A stretch of DNA of 64,000 nt, taken from NCBI GenBank assembly GCA_947169115.1, contig CAMVOK010000008.1:1-64000 (forward strand). The letters run 5' to 3'. The notes beneath the pieces were generated by a model. The model was given only the letters and a program-made list of their open reading frames with translations. It was not told the DNA's origin and searched no databases. Position numbers and translations under genes: made by a program. The stretch comes from an uncultured Prevotellaceae bacterium. GTDB taxonomy: Bacteria; Bacteroidota; Bacteroidia; Bacteroidales; Bacteroidaceae. Below are positions 1 through 8,011 of this stretch, piece after piece (the stretch's first letter is position 1; every line of letters starts with the position of its first letter).

Positions 1-293
1 AAACGCAAAAAAACACGAAAAACTTCTTTCGAGTCTTCCGTGCTTTTAGATGTTCAAACAAATCCGACAAAAATCAAAATTCTTGTAATCTGTAAAATCT
101 GTGTTTGATAATAATTGCAAGATCAATTCATCGAATGAAAACACAATAAATTATCGAGAACGCATTTTTCAAATCTTGGAAAAATGTTTTTTTACGCCAT
201 TATCAACTGGGAAAAGTGTAAGAAAATACATGTAATCACCTTGGAAAAGTGTAATTTATTTGCAATTTATGCTTGTGTTTAAGCGAAAAGTTG
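1..293. other. Non-coding left edge
   Basis: I see no gene here. The stretch is AT-rich, with short runs such as AAAACACGAAAA near the left edge, and leads into the promoter of the ATPase gene that begins at 323. Confidence 0.6.
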
Positions 294-301
294 TACCTTT
301 G
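272..301 (+). promoter_or_regulatory. Bacteroidota-type promoter for the DUF4143 ATPase
   Basis: TACCTTTG at 294-301 matches the TAnnTTTG -7 element. CTTG at 272-275 is a plausible -33 element with 18 bp between them. It lies 22 bp before the ATG at 323. Confidence 0.6.
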
Positions 302-322
302 TACCCACAAAGTTAATTTGAT

Positions 323-1687
323 ATGGTAAAACGCAAAGCTGACGAGCTAATACGCAACTTTATACTCAACGACAGACGTTCTCTGTTGGTAACAGGAGCC
401 AGACAAGTTGGCAAGACCTTTTCCATTAGGAAGGTCGGTAAGGAGTGTTTTGACAATGTTGTTGAAATCAATTTCGTAGAACAGCCCGATGCCATCGAAC
501 TGTTCAGCGAGCAGAAGGGAGCAAAAGATTTGCTGTTGCGACTGTCTGCCTTCACTAAAAAGCCATTGGTTCCAGGGAAAACATTGATTTTCTTCGACGA
601 GGTGCAGGAATGCAAGGAAATAGTGACAGCAATCAAGTTCCTTGTGGACGAGGGCAGTTACAAATATGTGATGAGCGGCTCTTTGCTTGGCGTCGAGTTG
701 GAAGACCTGCGTAGTGTACCAGTGGGGTACATGGATGAGATAGAGATGTATCCTCTTGACCTTCTTGAATTCTTTGAGGCTATTGGTGTTGGCATAGATG
801 TCATTAGCCATTTGCGAACGTGTTTTGAGGAGAAGAGACCTGTTGATGAATTTATTCACAAGAGAATGTTGGAGGCCATTCGTCTATATCTTATCGTCGG
901 TGGAATGCCTGCGGCTGTTCAAAAGTACCTTGACACTAACAATCTCCGCAGAGTGTATGAAGAACAGCGCGGAATCATTCGCACTTATAAGAGGGACATC
1001 ACCCAATACGATCATGGCCATAAGTTGCAGATAGAAGAGATTTACGACCTAATACCCTCTGAACTGAATGCAAAAAACAAACGCTTTATTCTCAAAGAAC
1101 TGAACGAAAAAGCACGATTCAGCAAATATGAGGACAGTTTTTTATGGCTCAGGGATGCTGGGGTGGCTATCCCTGCATACAATGTGGAGGAACCTCGAGT
1201 ACCTCTGCTTTTGAACAAGCAACGAAACCTGTTCAAGCTCTTCCTCAACGACGTAGGACTGCTTGCTGCCATGTATGGAGGAAACATTCAGGCCAGATTG
1301 CTCAGTCCGAATCCGAACATCAACTTTGGCTCTGTTTTTGAAAACCTTGTTGCCCAAGAACTATATGCACATGGTTTCTCTGAAGCACAACAACATTCAC
1401 TATACTATTTCAACAGCAAGAAGCAAGGAGAGTTGGACTTTGTGGTTGAGTATGCTGGTAACATGCTGCCGATAGAGGTCAAGTCAGGTAAGGACTATGA
1501 ACGGCATAATGCACTTTCCAACGTGATGGAGAATGAAGAATATGCTGTACCAATGGCTTATGTGTTCTGTCAAGAGAATGTTCAGACAAAGGGGAGAGTT
1601 ATTTACTATCCCATCTACATGATAACCTTTTTCGAACAAACCCAGGCAGAAGAGAAAGTATATAAGTTTGACCTTACAGGGCTTTAA
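323..1687 (+). CDS. AAA_14 / DUF4143 family ATPase
   Basis: This 454-residue protein has an N-terminal P-loop ATPase domain of the AAA_14 type. The Walker A motif GARQVGKT is at residues 25-32 and the Walker B stretch LIFFDE at 88-93. The C-terminal part has the DUF4143 layout: a helical linker and then a restriction-nuclease-like fold whose LDFVV and PIEVKSGK segments carry the acidic and lysine residues of a PD-(D/E)xK core. Length is normal for the family. The cellular role of these proteins is unsettled; they are common in accessory regions of Bacteroidota genomes. A helicase-primase gene follows 35 bp downstream on the same strand, so they may share a transcript. The family call is firm, the function is not known. 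Confidence 0.9.
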   Translation: MVKRKADELIRNFILNDRRSLLVTGARQVGKTFSIRKVGKECFDNVVEINFVEQPDAIELFSEQKGAKDLLLRLSAFTKKPLVPGKTLIFFDEVQECKEIVTAIKFLVDEGSYKYVMSGSLLGVELEDLRSVPVGYMDEIEMYPLDLLEFFEAIGVGIDVISHLRTCFEEKRPVDEFIHKRMLEAIRLYLIVGGMPAAVQKYLDTNNLRRVYEEQRGIIRTYKRDITQYDHGHKLQIEEIYDLIPSELNAKNKRFILKELNEKARFSKYEDSFLWLRDAGVAIPAYNVEEPRVPLLLNKQRNLFKLFLNDVGLLAAMYGGNIQARLLSPNPNINFGSVFENLVAQELYAHGFSEAQQHSLYYFNSKKQGELDFVVEYAGNMLPIEVKSGKDYERHNALSNVMENEEYAVPMAYVFCQENVQTKGRVIYYPIYMITFFEQTQAEEKVYKFDLTGL

Positions 1688-1722
1688 GGCACAATAACCA
1701 TATTGTGGCAATGATATAATCC

Positions 1723-3885
1723 GTGCAACATCAGGAGTGGTATATAGAACGTGAACGGCTTCTTGGACGAATAAAAGAATTAGAAGCCGAGAATGCTGAG
1801 TTTAGGAAAAGACTTGGTGAAGATCTTATGCCCATAGAAAAGGTCCCAACGGCAATGCTAAATTTGTCGCTTCAGGAGAAAGTGGACTTGTTTAGAAGCC
1901 TTTTCAAGGGGCGTGAAGACGTGTTTGCCCGTAGGTGGTACAGCAAGACAAGCGGGAAAGCAGGCTACCAGCCCGTATGTCAGAATGAATGGACTCCACT
2001 GTGCGACAAGAGAACATTCAAATGTGCCGATTGTCCCAATCGTAAGTTTTCGCCTCTTATTGATAATGACATCTATCGACATCTGGAAGGCAAAGATGCC
2101 AACGGCAGGGATGTAATTGGTCTTTATGTTCTTAATGAAGACAACACTTGTCATCTTCTATGTACGGATTTTGATGACAAGAACTGCGAACATGGATATC
2201 AAAATGATGTGCTGGCATTCATTGATGTCTGTAAGAGTTGGAACATCCCTTGTTCTGTAGAGCGTTCCCGTTCAGGCAACGGTGCCCATGTGTGGATTTT
2301 CTTTGAGACCTCTGTGCTAGCAGTCAAGGCTCGAAGACTTGGCAATGCCATACTTACTGAGGCGATGAATAGGAATGGAAAAATCGGTTTCAAATCATAC
2401 GACCGTTTCTTTCCTAATCAAGATACGATGCCTGAAGGAGGACTTGGCAATTTAGTTGCTCTGCCACTACAGGGGAATGCCAGAAAACATGACAATAGCG
2501 TGTTTGTAGATGAGGATTTTGAACCACACCCTGATCAATGGGATTTTCTGTTGAATGTTGGCAAACTTTCTGAGCAGGTACTGGAGGATCTTTTGAAAAG
2601 AACTGCCAGCATACAGTCTCTTGGTGAACTTTCAAAGACCAGCGAGAGCAAGCCATGGGAAGTTCCTTTGCCGACAAAGATAGAAAGAACCGATTTTTCG
2701 TCGGAGGTCATCATCACACGGTCAAACATGCTCTACATCCCGTTGGATCAGCTTTCTTCAAAAGTCCTCAATCATCTCAAACGAATAGCCTCATTCCGAA
2801 ATCCAGAGTTCTATAGTAAACAGGCATTGAGACTGTCAACCTATCAAACGCCTCGCATCATTTCCTGTGCAGACATAAACGAAGAATACCTTGCTTTACC
2901 TCGTGGATGTGAGGATGCTATCATTGTATTGTTAAGAGAAAAGGGCGTTCCCTATCGAATTGAAGACAAAAGCAATCATGGCAAACCAATTTCCGTTCAG
3001 TTCAATGGTGTGTTAAGGGACAATCAGCAAGAGGCAGTCAATATCTTAGCATCCAATAATAATGGCGTACTTTCTGCTACGACAGCATTTGGCAAGACAG
3101 TGCCAGCAATAGGATTGATAGCAAAACATGGAGTAAACACGCTGGTACTGGTTCACACTAAAGCTTTACTTGACCAATGGGTAAAGGCATTGGAGCAGTT
3201 CTTGACGATTGACACAATCCCAGAGGAGAACGAGGGCAAGCGCAAACGAAGAAAACCACTTTCGCCCATTGGCACCTTATCATCAACCGGTAACAAACTT
3301 CATGGTATCATTGACATCGCTTTAATGCAGTCATGCATATCTGACAATGAAGTAAAGCCTTTCGTCAAGAAATATGGCATGGTGATTGCAGATGAGTGCC
3401 ACCATGTGTCAGCTGTAAACTTTGAGCAGATACTTAAAGCCGCTAATGCCCATTATGTATATGGCTTGACTGCGACACCTGTTCGTAAAGATGGACACCA
3501 GCCTATCATCTTCATGCAGTGTGGTCCAATTAGATACAGTACAGACGCAAAGACTCAGATGCTAAGCCAATCTTTTGAGCGTTTGTTAGTGCCTCGCTTT
3601 ACACCTTTCAGACTAATTGTTGGTAGCGATCTCTCGTATACAAAAGTCGCTCAGCAACTGGCAGAAGATGAATATCGAAATATATTTATCGTTAAGGATG
3701 TTGTTGAAGTTCTGAAAGAAGGTCGCTCTCCCATCATCCTCACCAGTCGAACATCCCATGTGACAGCATTGGCAGAACTGCTTAAACCTCATTGTCCGAA
3801 TGTTATCACTCTTATTGGCTCTGAAAGTACCAGCCATGGTATTTGCAAATCGCTTTATATCAGAGATTTGCTTCTTAAACGGTAG
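1723..3885 (+). CDS. TOTE-type archaeo-eukaryotic primase-helicase, C-terminally truncated
   Basis: The 720-residue product starts with a short coiled coil (about 5-35). A cysteine cluster follows (C86, C94, C101, C104), then a primase domain with DFDD at 149-152 and SGNGAH at 184-189, the catalytic signatures of the AEP family annotated as TOTE conflict-system primase. A superfamily 2 helicase domain comes next, with TTAFGKT near 452-458, DECH near 557 and TATP near 583-586. The reading frame ends just after the LIGSEST segment of the second RecA domain. The arginine-rich motif VI and the C-terminal region expected in full-length relatives are missing and are not found downstream. The start is GTG, because the nearby in-frame ATG options are closed by stops. 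It is probably a decayed or truncated defence gene; a separately active primase domain is possible. Confidence 0.85.
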   Translation: MQHQEWYIERERLLGRIKELEAENAEFRKRLGEDLMPIEKVPTAMLNLSLQEKVDLFRSLFKGREDVFARRWYSKTSGKAGYQPVCQNEWTPLCDKRTFKCADCPNRKFSPLIDNDIYRHLEGKDANGRDVIGLYVLNEDNTCHLLCTDFDDKNCEHGYQNDVLAFIDVCKSWNIPCSVERSRSGNGAHVWIFFETSVLAVKARRLGNAILTEAMNRNGKIGFKSYDRFFPNQDTMPEGGLGNLVALPLQGNARKHDNSVFVDEDFEPHPDQWDFLLNVGKLSEQVLEDLLKRTASIQSLGELSKTSESKPWEVPLPTKIERTDFSSEVIITRSNMLYIPLDQLSSKVLNHLKRIASFRNPEFYSKQALRLSTYQTPRIISCADINEEYLALPRGCEDAIIVLLREKGVPYRIEDKSNHGKPISVQFNGVLRDNQQEAVNILASNNNGVLSATTAFGKTVPAIGLIAKHGVNTLVLVHTKALLDQWVKALEQFLTIDTIPEENEGKRKRRKPLSPIGTLSSTGNKLHGIIDIALMQSCISDNEVKPFVKKYGMVIADECHHVSAVNFEQILKAANAHYVYGLTATPVRKDGHQPIIFMQCGPIRYSTDAKTQMLSQSFERLLVPRFTPFRLIVGSDLSYTKVAQQLAEDEYRNIFIVKDVVEVLKEGRSPIILTSRTSHVTALAELLKPHCPNVITLIGSESTSHGICKSLYIRDLLLKR

Positions 3886-4122
3886 AAAAGTGATGACGTG
3901 CATTCTAAAGAAGCTAAAAAAGGAGAAGATTTAACGTTTTTAACTTTTGTATACGAAAGATTGAACACATAAAATACTAAGGTGAAGATCTCAGAACATC
4001 AATCTGTAATATATGACAAGAAAAAAAACATAGCGAATTTCGCCATGGCACATCTTTACTTTACCACAACCTGCCCCTGTGGTATTAGGGTTCTTCTCTA
4101 AACGGAGAGAATGCTGAGAAAC

Positions 4123-4344
4123 TTATCCTCTTGGAGGAAATGGGTCCTTTCCATGAGAGTCCCTTTCTCGAATCCGTCCATTACGACCGTGAATAAATAG
4201 TTCGGAATGCTGGTTCTTGGAAATTTGACGAGCAGCAGCAATTGCATCGGACTGCTTATCAAATGTTGAAGTCAGTCTTGAATTGCCTTCGCCTTTAATA
4301 CCCCACTTATCTCCAGCAGGAACAACATGTTGGTTTTTTCTCAT
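4123..4344 (-). CDS. DUF2188 domain protein
   Basis: This 73-residue protein is a single DUF2188 domain. It opens with KNQHVVP, has the GEGNSR segment and ends with the conserved block HGRNGRIRERDSHG followed by a DPFPP tail. Length is typical. The function of the family is unknown. It stands alone on the minus strand between the truncated primase-helicase and the RloA-like gene. Its start codon is preceded by AAAGGAGGTG (about 4352-4361 on the plus strand), an almost perfect Shine-Dalgarno sequence of a kind not seen before other genes in this window. This suggests recent acquisition from a lineage that uses such sites, such as Firmicutes or Proteobacteria. Confidence 0.88.
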   Translation of the reverse strand: MRKNQHVVPAGDKWGIKGEGNSRLTSTFDKQSDAIAAARQISKNQHSELFIHGRNGRIRERDSHGKDPFPPRG

Positions 4345-4351
4345 CTATTAC

Positions 4352-4361
4352 ACCTCCTTTC
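4352..4361 (-). promoter_or_regulatory. Strong Shine-Dalgarno site before the DUF2188 gene
   Basis: On the minus strand the bases read AAAGGAGGTG shortly before the ATG at 4344. Bacteroidota genes rarely carry such a site and I see no equal in this window. Confidence 0.75.
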
Positions 4362-4540
4362 TGCGCCCAGTTTAACGAACACGTCATAGCGCTTTATATT
4401 ATTCATGCAAATATCAAGCCGCAGTCAAATTTTAGTACTTAAATCGCTAACAGCTGACGAAATAGCAATGTATAATACGATTTTCGTCGTATTTATACAT
4501 ATTTAACATAAATAAACGTCTGCGTTTCGAAATAACTTGC

Positions 4541-4548
4541 TATCTTTG
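4541..4548 (+). promoter_or_regulatory. -7 element of the RloA/RloB-like operon
   Basis: TATCTTTG fits TAnnTTTG and lies 33 bp before the ATG at 4581. No good -33 TTTG is visible at the usual distance. Confidence 0.5.
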
Positions 4549-4580
4549 CAACGAAATTTCACGAAATATCAGACATCATT

Positions 4581-5924
4581 ATGTTATTGTCAGCCAAATT
4601 TGAAAACATTTACTCGTTTAACGAGGAAACGCGCATCTTGTTCACAGCCAGCAAGAGCGATCAACTACCGTTGCAAGTGTCACGTGCGGAGAAGCGAGAT
4701 GATATATCTGTACTCCGTATGGGACTGATTTACGGTGCCAATGCTTCTGGAAAGTCAAACATCATAAAATGTTTGGCGATTATCAAGGAGTTTGCCTTGA
4801 ATGGTTGGAGCAACCTCAAATATAATTACTTCAAGATGACTGATGAACCCCAAGAGCGTTCGAGTATCGAATTGGAGTTCAAGGCAGACAATCAGTTCTT
4901 TGCTTACGGAGTAGCTTTCTCAAAGGGCGGCTTGCTTGAGGAATGGCTATATAAGACTGGCAGCCGCAATGACACCATGATCTTTGAGCGTAAACGCAAT
5001 GGTGACAGTTGGGATAATACTATTGCACCTCAGTTCTTAAAGGATGAGGATGGACAATTCTTGAAGTTCCTGATTGATGGTACTCCTACCAAGGGTACTT
5101 TCTTAAGTGAGTATATCAAGCGTAACGGAAAGGGAATAGATACGATTAAGTCTGCTCGTAAATGGTTTGAGAATCTGAATATCATCTTCCCCAATACTCA
5201 TAGAACGGATTTCCCATTCCGAGTTGTGAACGACACCCAGTTCAGAACTGTGATGCGCGAACTGCTAAATTATTTTGGAACAGGAATCTCAGACCTTCGT
5301 CGCGTAGAGTCTAAACCTGAAGAGTTGGGCATTCCCGACGAAATCCGTCAAAAGATTGAGGAAAGTCTTGAAGGCAAAGGCTCCGAAACTGGTGTAGTGA
5401 TTCACAATGAGAACCGCTTCATCTTTGCAGAAAAAGATAAGTCGAAGAATCTGAAGTGGTATGAGCTGAAAACCATACACAAGAAGGATGGCAGTAATTC
5501 AGATTATATCTTCGAAATGTTCGAAGAGTCTGATGGAACGTCACGCTTGTTCGATTTCATTCCAATGCTTATTGATATGCGTGCTAATGATGCTGTCTAT
5601 GTGATTGACGAGGTTGACAGGAGCTTACACCCGATGTTGACATTGAAATTATTAGAGATGTATAACAGTCTGCTCAGAAGCGATTCGCAAATGCAGTTAA
5701 TATGCACGACACACGAATCTAATCTACTTTCTACAGCCCCTATCCGCCAAGACGAAGTCTGGTTTGTGGAGAAAGATAAGAAAGGAGAAAGCCATTTGTC
5801 TTCACTTTGTGAGTACAAACCAAGAGAGAATGTTCAGAAAGGTTATCTGAACGGTCGCTATGGAGCGATACCATTCTTTGGCGAACTGAATAATATTCAT
5901 TGGGATTATGCGAAGCAGGAATAG
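4581..5924 (+). CDS. RloA-like AAA ATPase of an Abi/RloAB defence pair
   Basis: This 447-residue protein is an OLD/SMC-like AAA ATPase (AAA_15/AAA_21 type). GANASGKS at 52-59 is the Walker A motif. A long middle region follows, and near the C-terminus VIDEVDRSLHP (about 338-350) is the Walker B motif with the conserved HP; CTTHES about 30 residues later is the H-loop. Its stop overlaps the start of a RloB-like gene, the usual partner order in RloA/RloB and AbiL-like phage-resistance pairs. Starting at 4581 keeps the typical N-terminal strand KFENIYSF. By analogy the ATPase would sense infection and control the Toprim-like partner. The family call is strong; the defence role is inferred from neighbours and family. 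Confidence 0.85.
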   Translation: MLLSAKFENIYSFNEETRILFTASKSDQLPLQVSRAEKRDDISVLRMGLIYGANASGKSNIIKCLAIIKEFALNGWSNLKYNYFKMTDEPQERSSIELEFKADNQFFAYGVAFSKGGLLEEWLYKTGSRNDTMIFERKRNGDSWDNTIAPQFLKDEDGQFLKFLIDGTPTKGTFLSEYIKRNGKGIDTIKSARKWFENLNIIFPNTHRTDFPFRVVNDTQFRTVMRELLNYFGTGISDLRRVESKPEELGIPDEIRQKIEESLEGKGSETGVVIHNENRFIFAEKDKSKNLKWYELKTIHKKDGSNSDYIFEMFEESDGTSRLFDFIPMLIDMRANDAVYVIDEVDRSLHPMLTLKLLEMYNSLLRSDSQMQLICTTHESNLLSTAPIRQDEVWFVEKDKKGESHLSSLCEYKPRENVQKGYLNGRYGAIPFFGELNNIHWDYAKQE

Positions 5925-6570
5925 TTTGATGCGCGAACGTCGTGAGGCATTTCGTGACGCTCGCCTTATAGTCATAGCCTCCGAGGGCAAAGACACGGAG
6001 CAGATATATTTCAAGGCATTAGCCAAAGAATATACCAATCCCCGTGTGCACGTACATATCCTGGAACGAAGTGAAGCAGAGCAGAACAACTCCAGTCCAG
6101 ACCATGTGTTAAAACAACTCAATGACTACAAAAGCCAATATGAGTTAGAGGCGGATGACGAACTCTGGTTAGTAGTAGACAAAGACCGCTGGACTGAGGC
6201 CATGCTTTCTCGTGTTGCTACGGAATGTTCGCAGGAAGTTGCTATGCACATGGCTTTAAGCAATCCCTGTTTCGAACTTTGGCTATTATTGCATATAGAA
6301 GATTCAGCATTGCTGACACCCGAAGAACAGAAACAATGGATAGAGAATCGCCGAAAGTCTAAAAATGGCGACCCATATTTGAAGGTTCGGTTGCGTCTGA
6401 AGATGGGTTCTTATCATGAGTCATCCTACGATGCACTAGCTTTGATAGCTCATGTAGAAGATGCTATAGAGCGGGCAAGGGCATTGGACAAGAATCCGAA
6501 TGACCGTTGGCCGCAAACTCTCGGTACGCGAGTGTACCTATTGGCTGAAAGCGTGATGAATAGGAACTAA
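5908..6570 (+). CDS. RloB-like protein with Toprim-like motifs
   Basis: The product has 220 residues, the usual size for RloB. It shows an acidic motif SEGKDTE (E26) followed by YF, then VVDKD (D91, D93), and SNPCFELWLLLH near 118-129, which is the hallmark of the family. The E...DxD pattern resembles a Toprim metal site, so a metal-dependent nuclease or related activity is likely, though this is inferred. The start at 5908 overlaps the RloA-like gene by 17 bp and keeps the arginine-rich N-terminus common in homologues. An ATG at 5929 is an alternative. The overlap implies translational coupling and a two-component system. Confidence 0.85.
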   Translation: MRSRNSLMRERREAFRDARLIVIASEGKDTEQIYFKALAKEYTNPRVHVHILERSEAEQNNSSPDHVLKQLNDYKSQYELEADDELWLVVDKDRWTEAMLSRVATECSQEVAMHMALSNPCFELWLLLHIEDSALLTPEEQKQWIENRRKSKNGDPYLKVRLRLKMGSYHESSYDALALIAHVEDAIERARALDKNPNDRWPQTLGTRVYLLAESVMNRN

Positions 6571-6741
6571 TTTCTTACTATCTTCAGACTATAGCCAATG
6601 CCAGTCGGTCTATGGCGTGAGCATCCGAGCTTTTTACTCTTGGTTGCTTCATTATTTTTGGCGAAATTTCTGAAAGCAAGATTCAAAGCGGACGCTTCTT
6701 CTATATGTCTAATCTATGCGTTTATCTGTTCATTGGCGTAA

Positions 6742-7047
6742 TTATTTAAAGTTTCCGTTATATTCTGGTGGATTATCCTCGGCTACACAAAGGAGGCCGT
6801 TGTCCTGAGTGCCATATTCGTATATGGTATCGCTGGGGAGGTCTATTTCATCGTTCCAATAGATGCACGTACGACTATCATCGAGTTGAGCATGCTGGAA
6901 CAAGCCATAGACGTTCTGCAAATCTTGAAACGCTGGGATTGTGCGTATGTCATCAAGTACATCGTAGTACACGACATACCCGTCATCGAAGGTTACGCGT
7001 AAACGATAACCCTCCATCGGCTCAAATGACTTTATACGCGGTATCAT
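6742..7047 (-). CDS. DUF2442 domain protein, probable antitoxin partner
   Basis: The 101-residue protein matches DUF2442: an N-terminal strand, FDDGYVVYYDV, and the WNDEIDLPSDTIYEYG segment near the C-terminus. It is the second gene of a pair, 4 bp after the DUF4160 gene. DUF4160 and DUF2442 proteins are often encoded together and are listed among candidate type II toxin-antitoxin pairs. I infer the antitoxin role from this pairing. Nothing in the sequence shows DNA binding directly. Confidence 0.8.
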   Translation of the reverse strand: MIPRIKSFEPMEGYRLRVTFDDGYVVYYDVLDDIRTIPAFQDLQNVYGLFQHAQLDDSRTCIYWNDEIDLPSDTIYEYGTQDNGLLCVAEDNPPEYNGNFK

Positions 7048-7051
7048 GTTT

Positions 7052-7303
7052 TCAAAGTGGTGGAAGTTTTACTATTCGTTGTGTCTGCCACATATTAAGC
7101 AACTCGTCCTTATGAATTCCCAACCATTCACGAATCAACAACTGGGCACGTTGAGGCATATCGCCCTCTGTCATATCTAATGTATGGATGTCAAAAACAC
7201 CAACATATTCGTTGTAGAGCGCATGTATATGAGCCGGTTCATGTTCTTTAGGCTTGAAGAACATCTTTATGATTATACCGTAAAAACGAGCTATCTCCGG
7301 CAT
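7052..7303 (-). CDS. DUF4160 domain protein, probable toxin partner
   Basis: The protein begins MPEIARFYGI and continues with KMFFKPKEHEPAHIHALY, the DUF4160 signature with the conserved histidines, for 83 residues. The frame is open farther upstream to a GTG at 7330, but the promoter element TATCTTTG (7333-7340, minus strand) would start transcription near 7326, after that GTG. The ATG at 7303 also matches the family N-terminus, so I use it. It is followed at once by a DUF2442 gene. The pair is a candidate toxin-antitoxin module by analogy only. Confidence 0.8.
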   Translation of the reverse strand: MPEIARFYGIIIKMFFKPKEHEPAHIHALYNEYVGVFDIHTLDMTEGDMPQRAQLLIREWLGIHKDELLNMWQTQRIVKLPPL

Positions 7304-7332
7304 TTCACGTAATAAATTAGTAATCAACACGA

Positions 7333-7340
7333 CAAAGATA
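7333..7340 (-). promoter_or_regulatory. -7 element for the DUF4160/DUF2442 pair
   Basis: TATCTTTG on the minus strand matches TAnnTTTG. Its position places the transcript start downstream of the GTG at 7330 and so supports the start codon at 7303. Confidence 0.6.
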
Positions 7341-7458
7341 CAAAGAATAGATAAAAATGAAAAGAGAAAAGAGAAAATTTTAATGGCAAATGTAAAATGG
7401 CAAATGTAAAATGTATAATAGGCTGCGCACTAATCCCAACTTTTCCTCTTGACGCTAC

Positions 7459-7482
7459 CACCCCTACCCCTCCTCCCCGGAG
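7459..7482 (+). repeat. GC-rich hairpin repeat
   Basis: CCCTCCTCCCCGGAGGAGGG-type palindrome in the gene-free stretch 7341-8011. It belongs to the hairpin family that flanks the DUF559 gene at 19769-20170. Confidence 0.6.
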
Positions 7483-7538
7483 GAGGGGAATTTGATTGGG
7501 GCAACCACCATATCTTAGTTGTACGAACTGAGGGAATT

Positions 7539-7623
7539 TAGTGGGCAACGCCTCCGAGCTTTGCTTGTAGGAAATGAGGTCAAAAGACTGTCGTCCTGCA
7601 ACGCTCGGAGGCGTTGCCCACTA
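7539..7623. repeat. 21-bp perfect inverted repeat with 43-bp loop
   Basis: The arm at 7539-7559 is the exact reverse complement of 7603-7623. No gene covers it. The stretch 7341-8011 holds no credible gene: open frames there are built from repeats. Confidence 0.85.
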
Positions 7624-7680
7624 TCTTCAACTACGATAACTTTCACACGTGCAGACACGAGACGTTGCCCGTGCGGGTCG

Positions 7681-7766
7681 TAGGCTTTGCGCCATGGGAC
7701 AATGTCCGTTGTCCGTATCGGGTAGTAGGCCTTGCGCCCTCAGACAATGGCCGTTGTCCGTATCGG
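7681..7766 (+). repeat. Imperfect 45-bp tandem duplication
   Basis: Two copies, at 7681-7725 and from 7726, share TAGGC(T/C)TTGCGCC and CCGTTGTCCGTATCGG with a few substitutions between them. Downstream, 7845-7990 contains degenerate pieces of the 42-bp palindromic module and repeated ACATTGAACATT phrases. Confidence 0.75.
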
Positions 7767-8011
7767 ACGAACGTCACTGCCCTATTAGGCTACGGTTGTC
7801 GTTACCTTGGGCTGAATCAACGATTCCCTTTGTCGTTAGGGATTAAGACATTGAACATTGAACATTCTTGCTCCACGTTGTTACGCAAGCGTAGCTTTGC
7901 GTCCGATTTCTCGCACAGCGAGCGTAGGCCAAAGGCCGTCTGGTTAGAACATTGAACATTATACATTAACATACATTATACATTAACGTGAGTTCTTGCC
8001 AAAAACTCACA

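Noticed and set aside
4345..4580. Regulatory RNA upstream of the RloA-like gene
   Set aside because: The stretch is AT-rich without a stable fold that I can see. Only a -7 element is supported.
7614..7955. Open frame of 113 codons on the plus strand
   Set aside because: It crosses the inverted repeat, the tandem duplication and repeat phrases, and its translation repeats itself (VVGFAP, VVGLAP). I see no start signal or domain.
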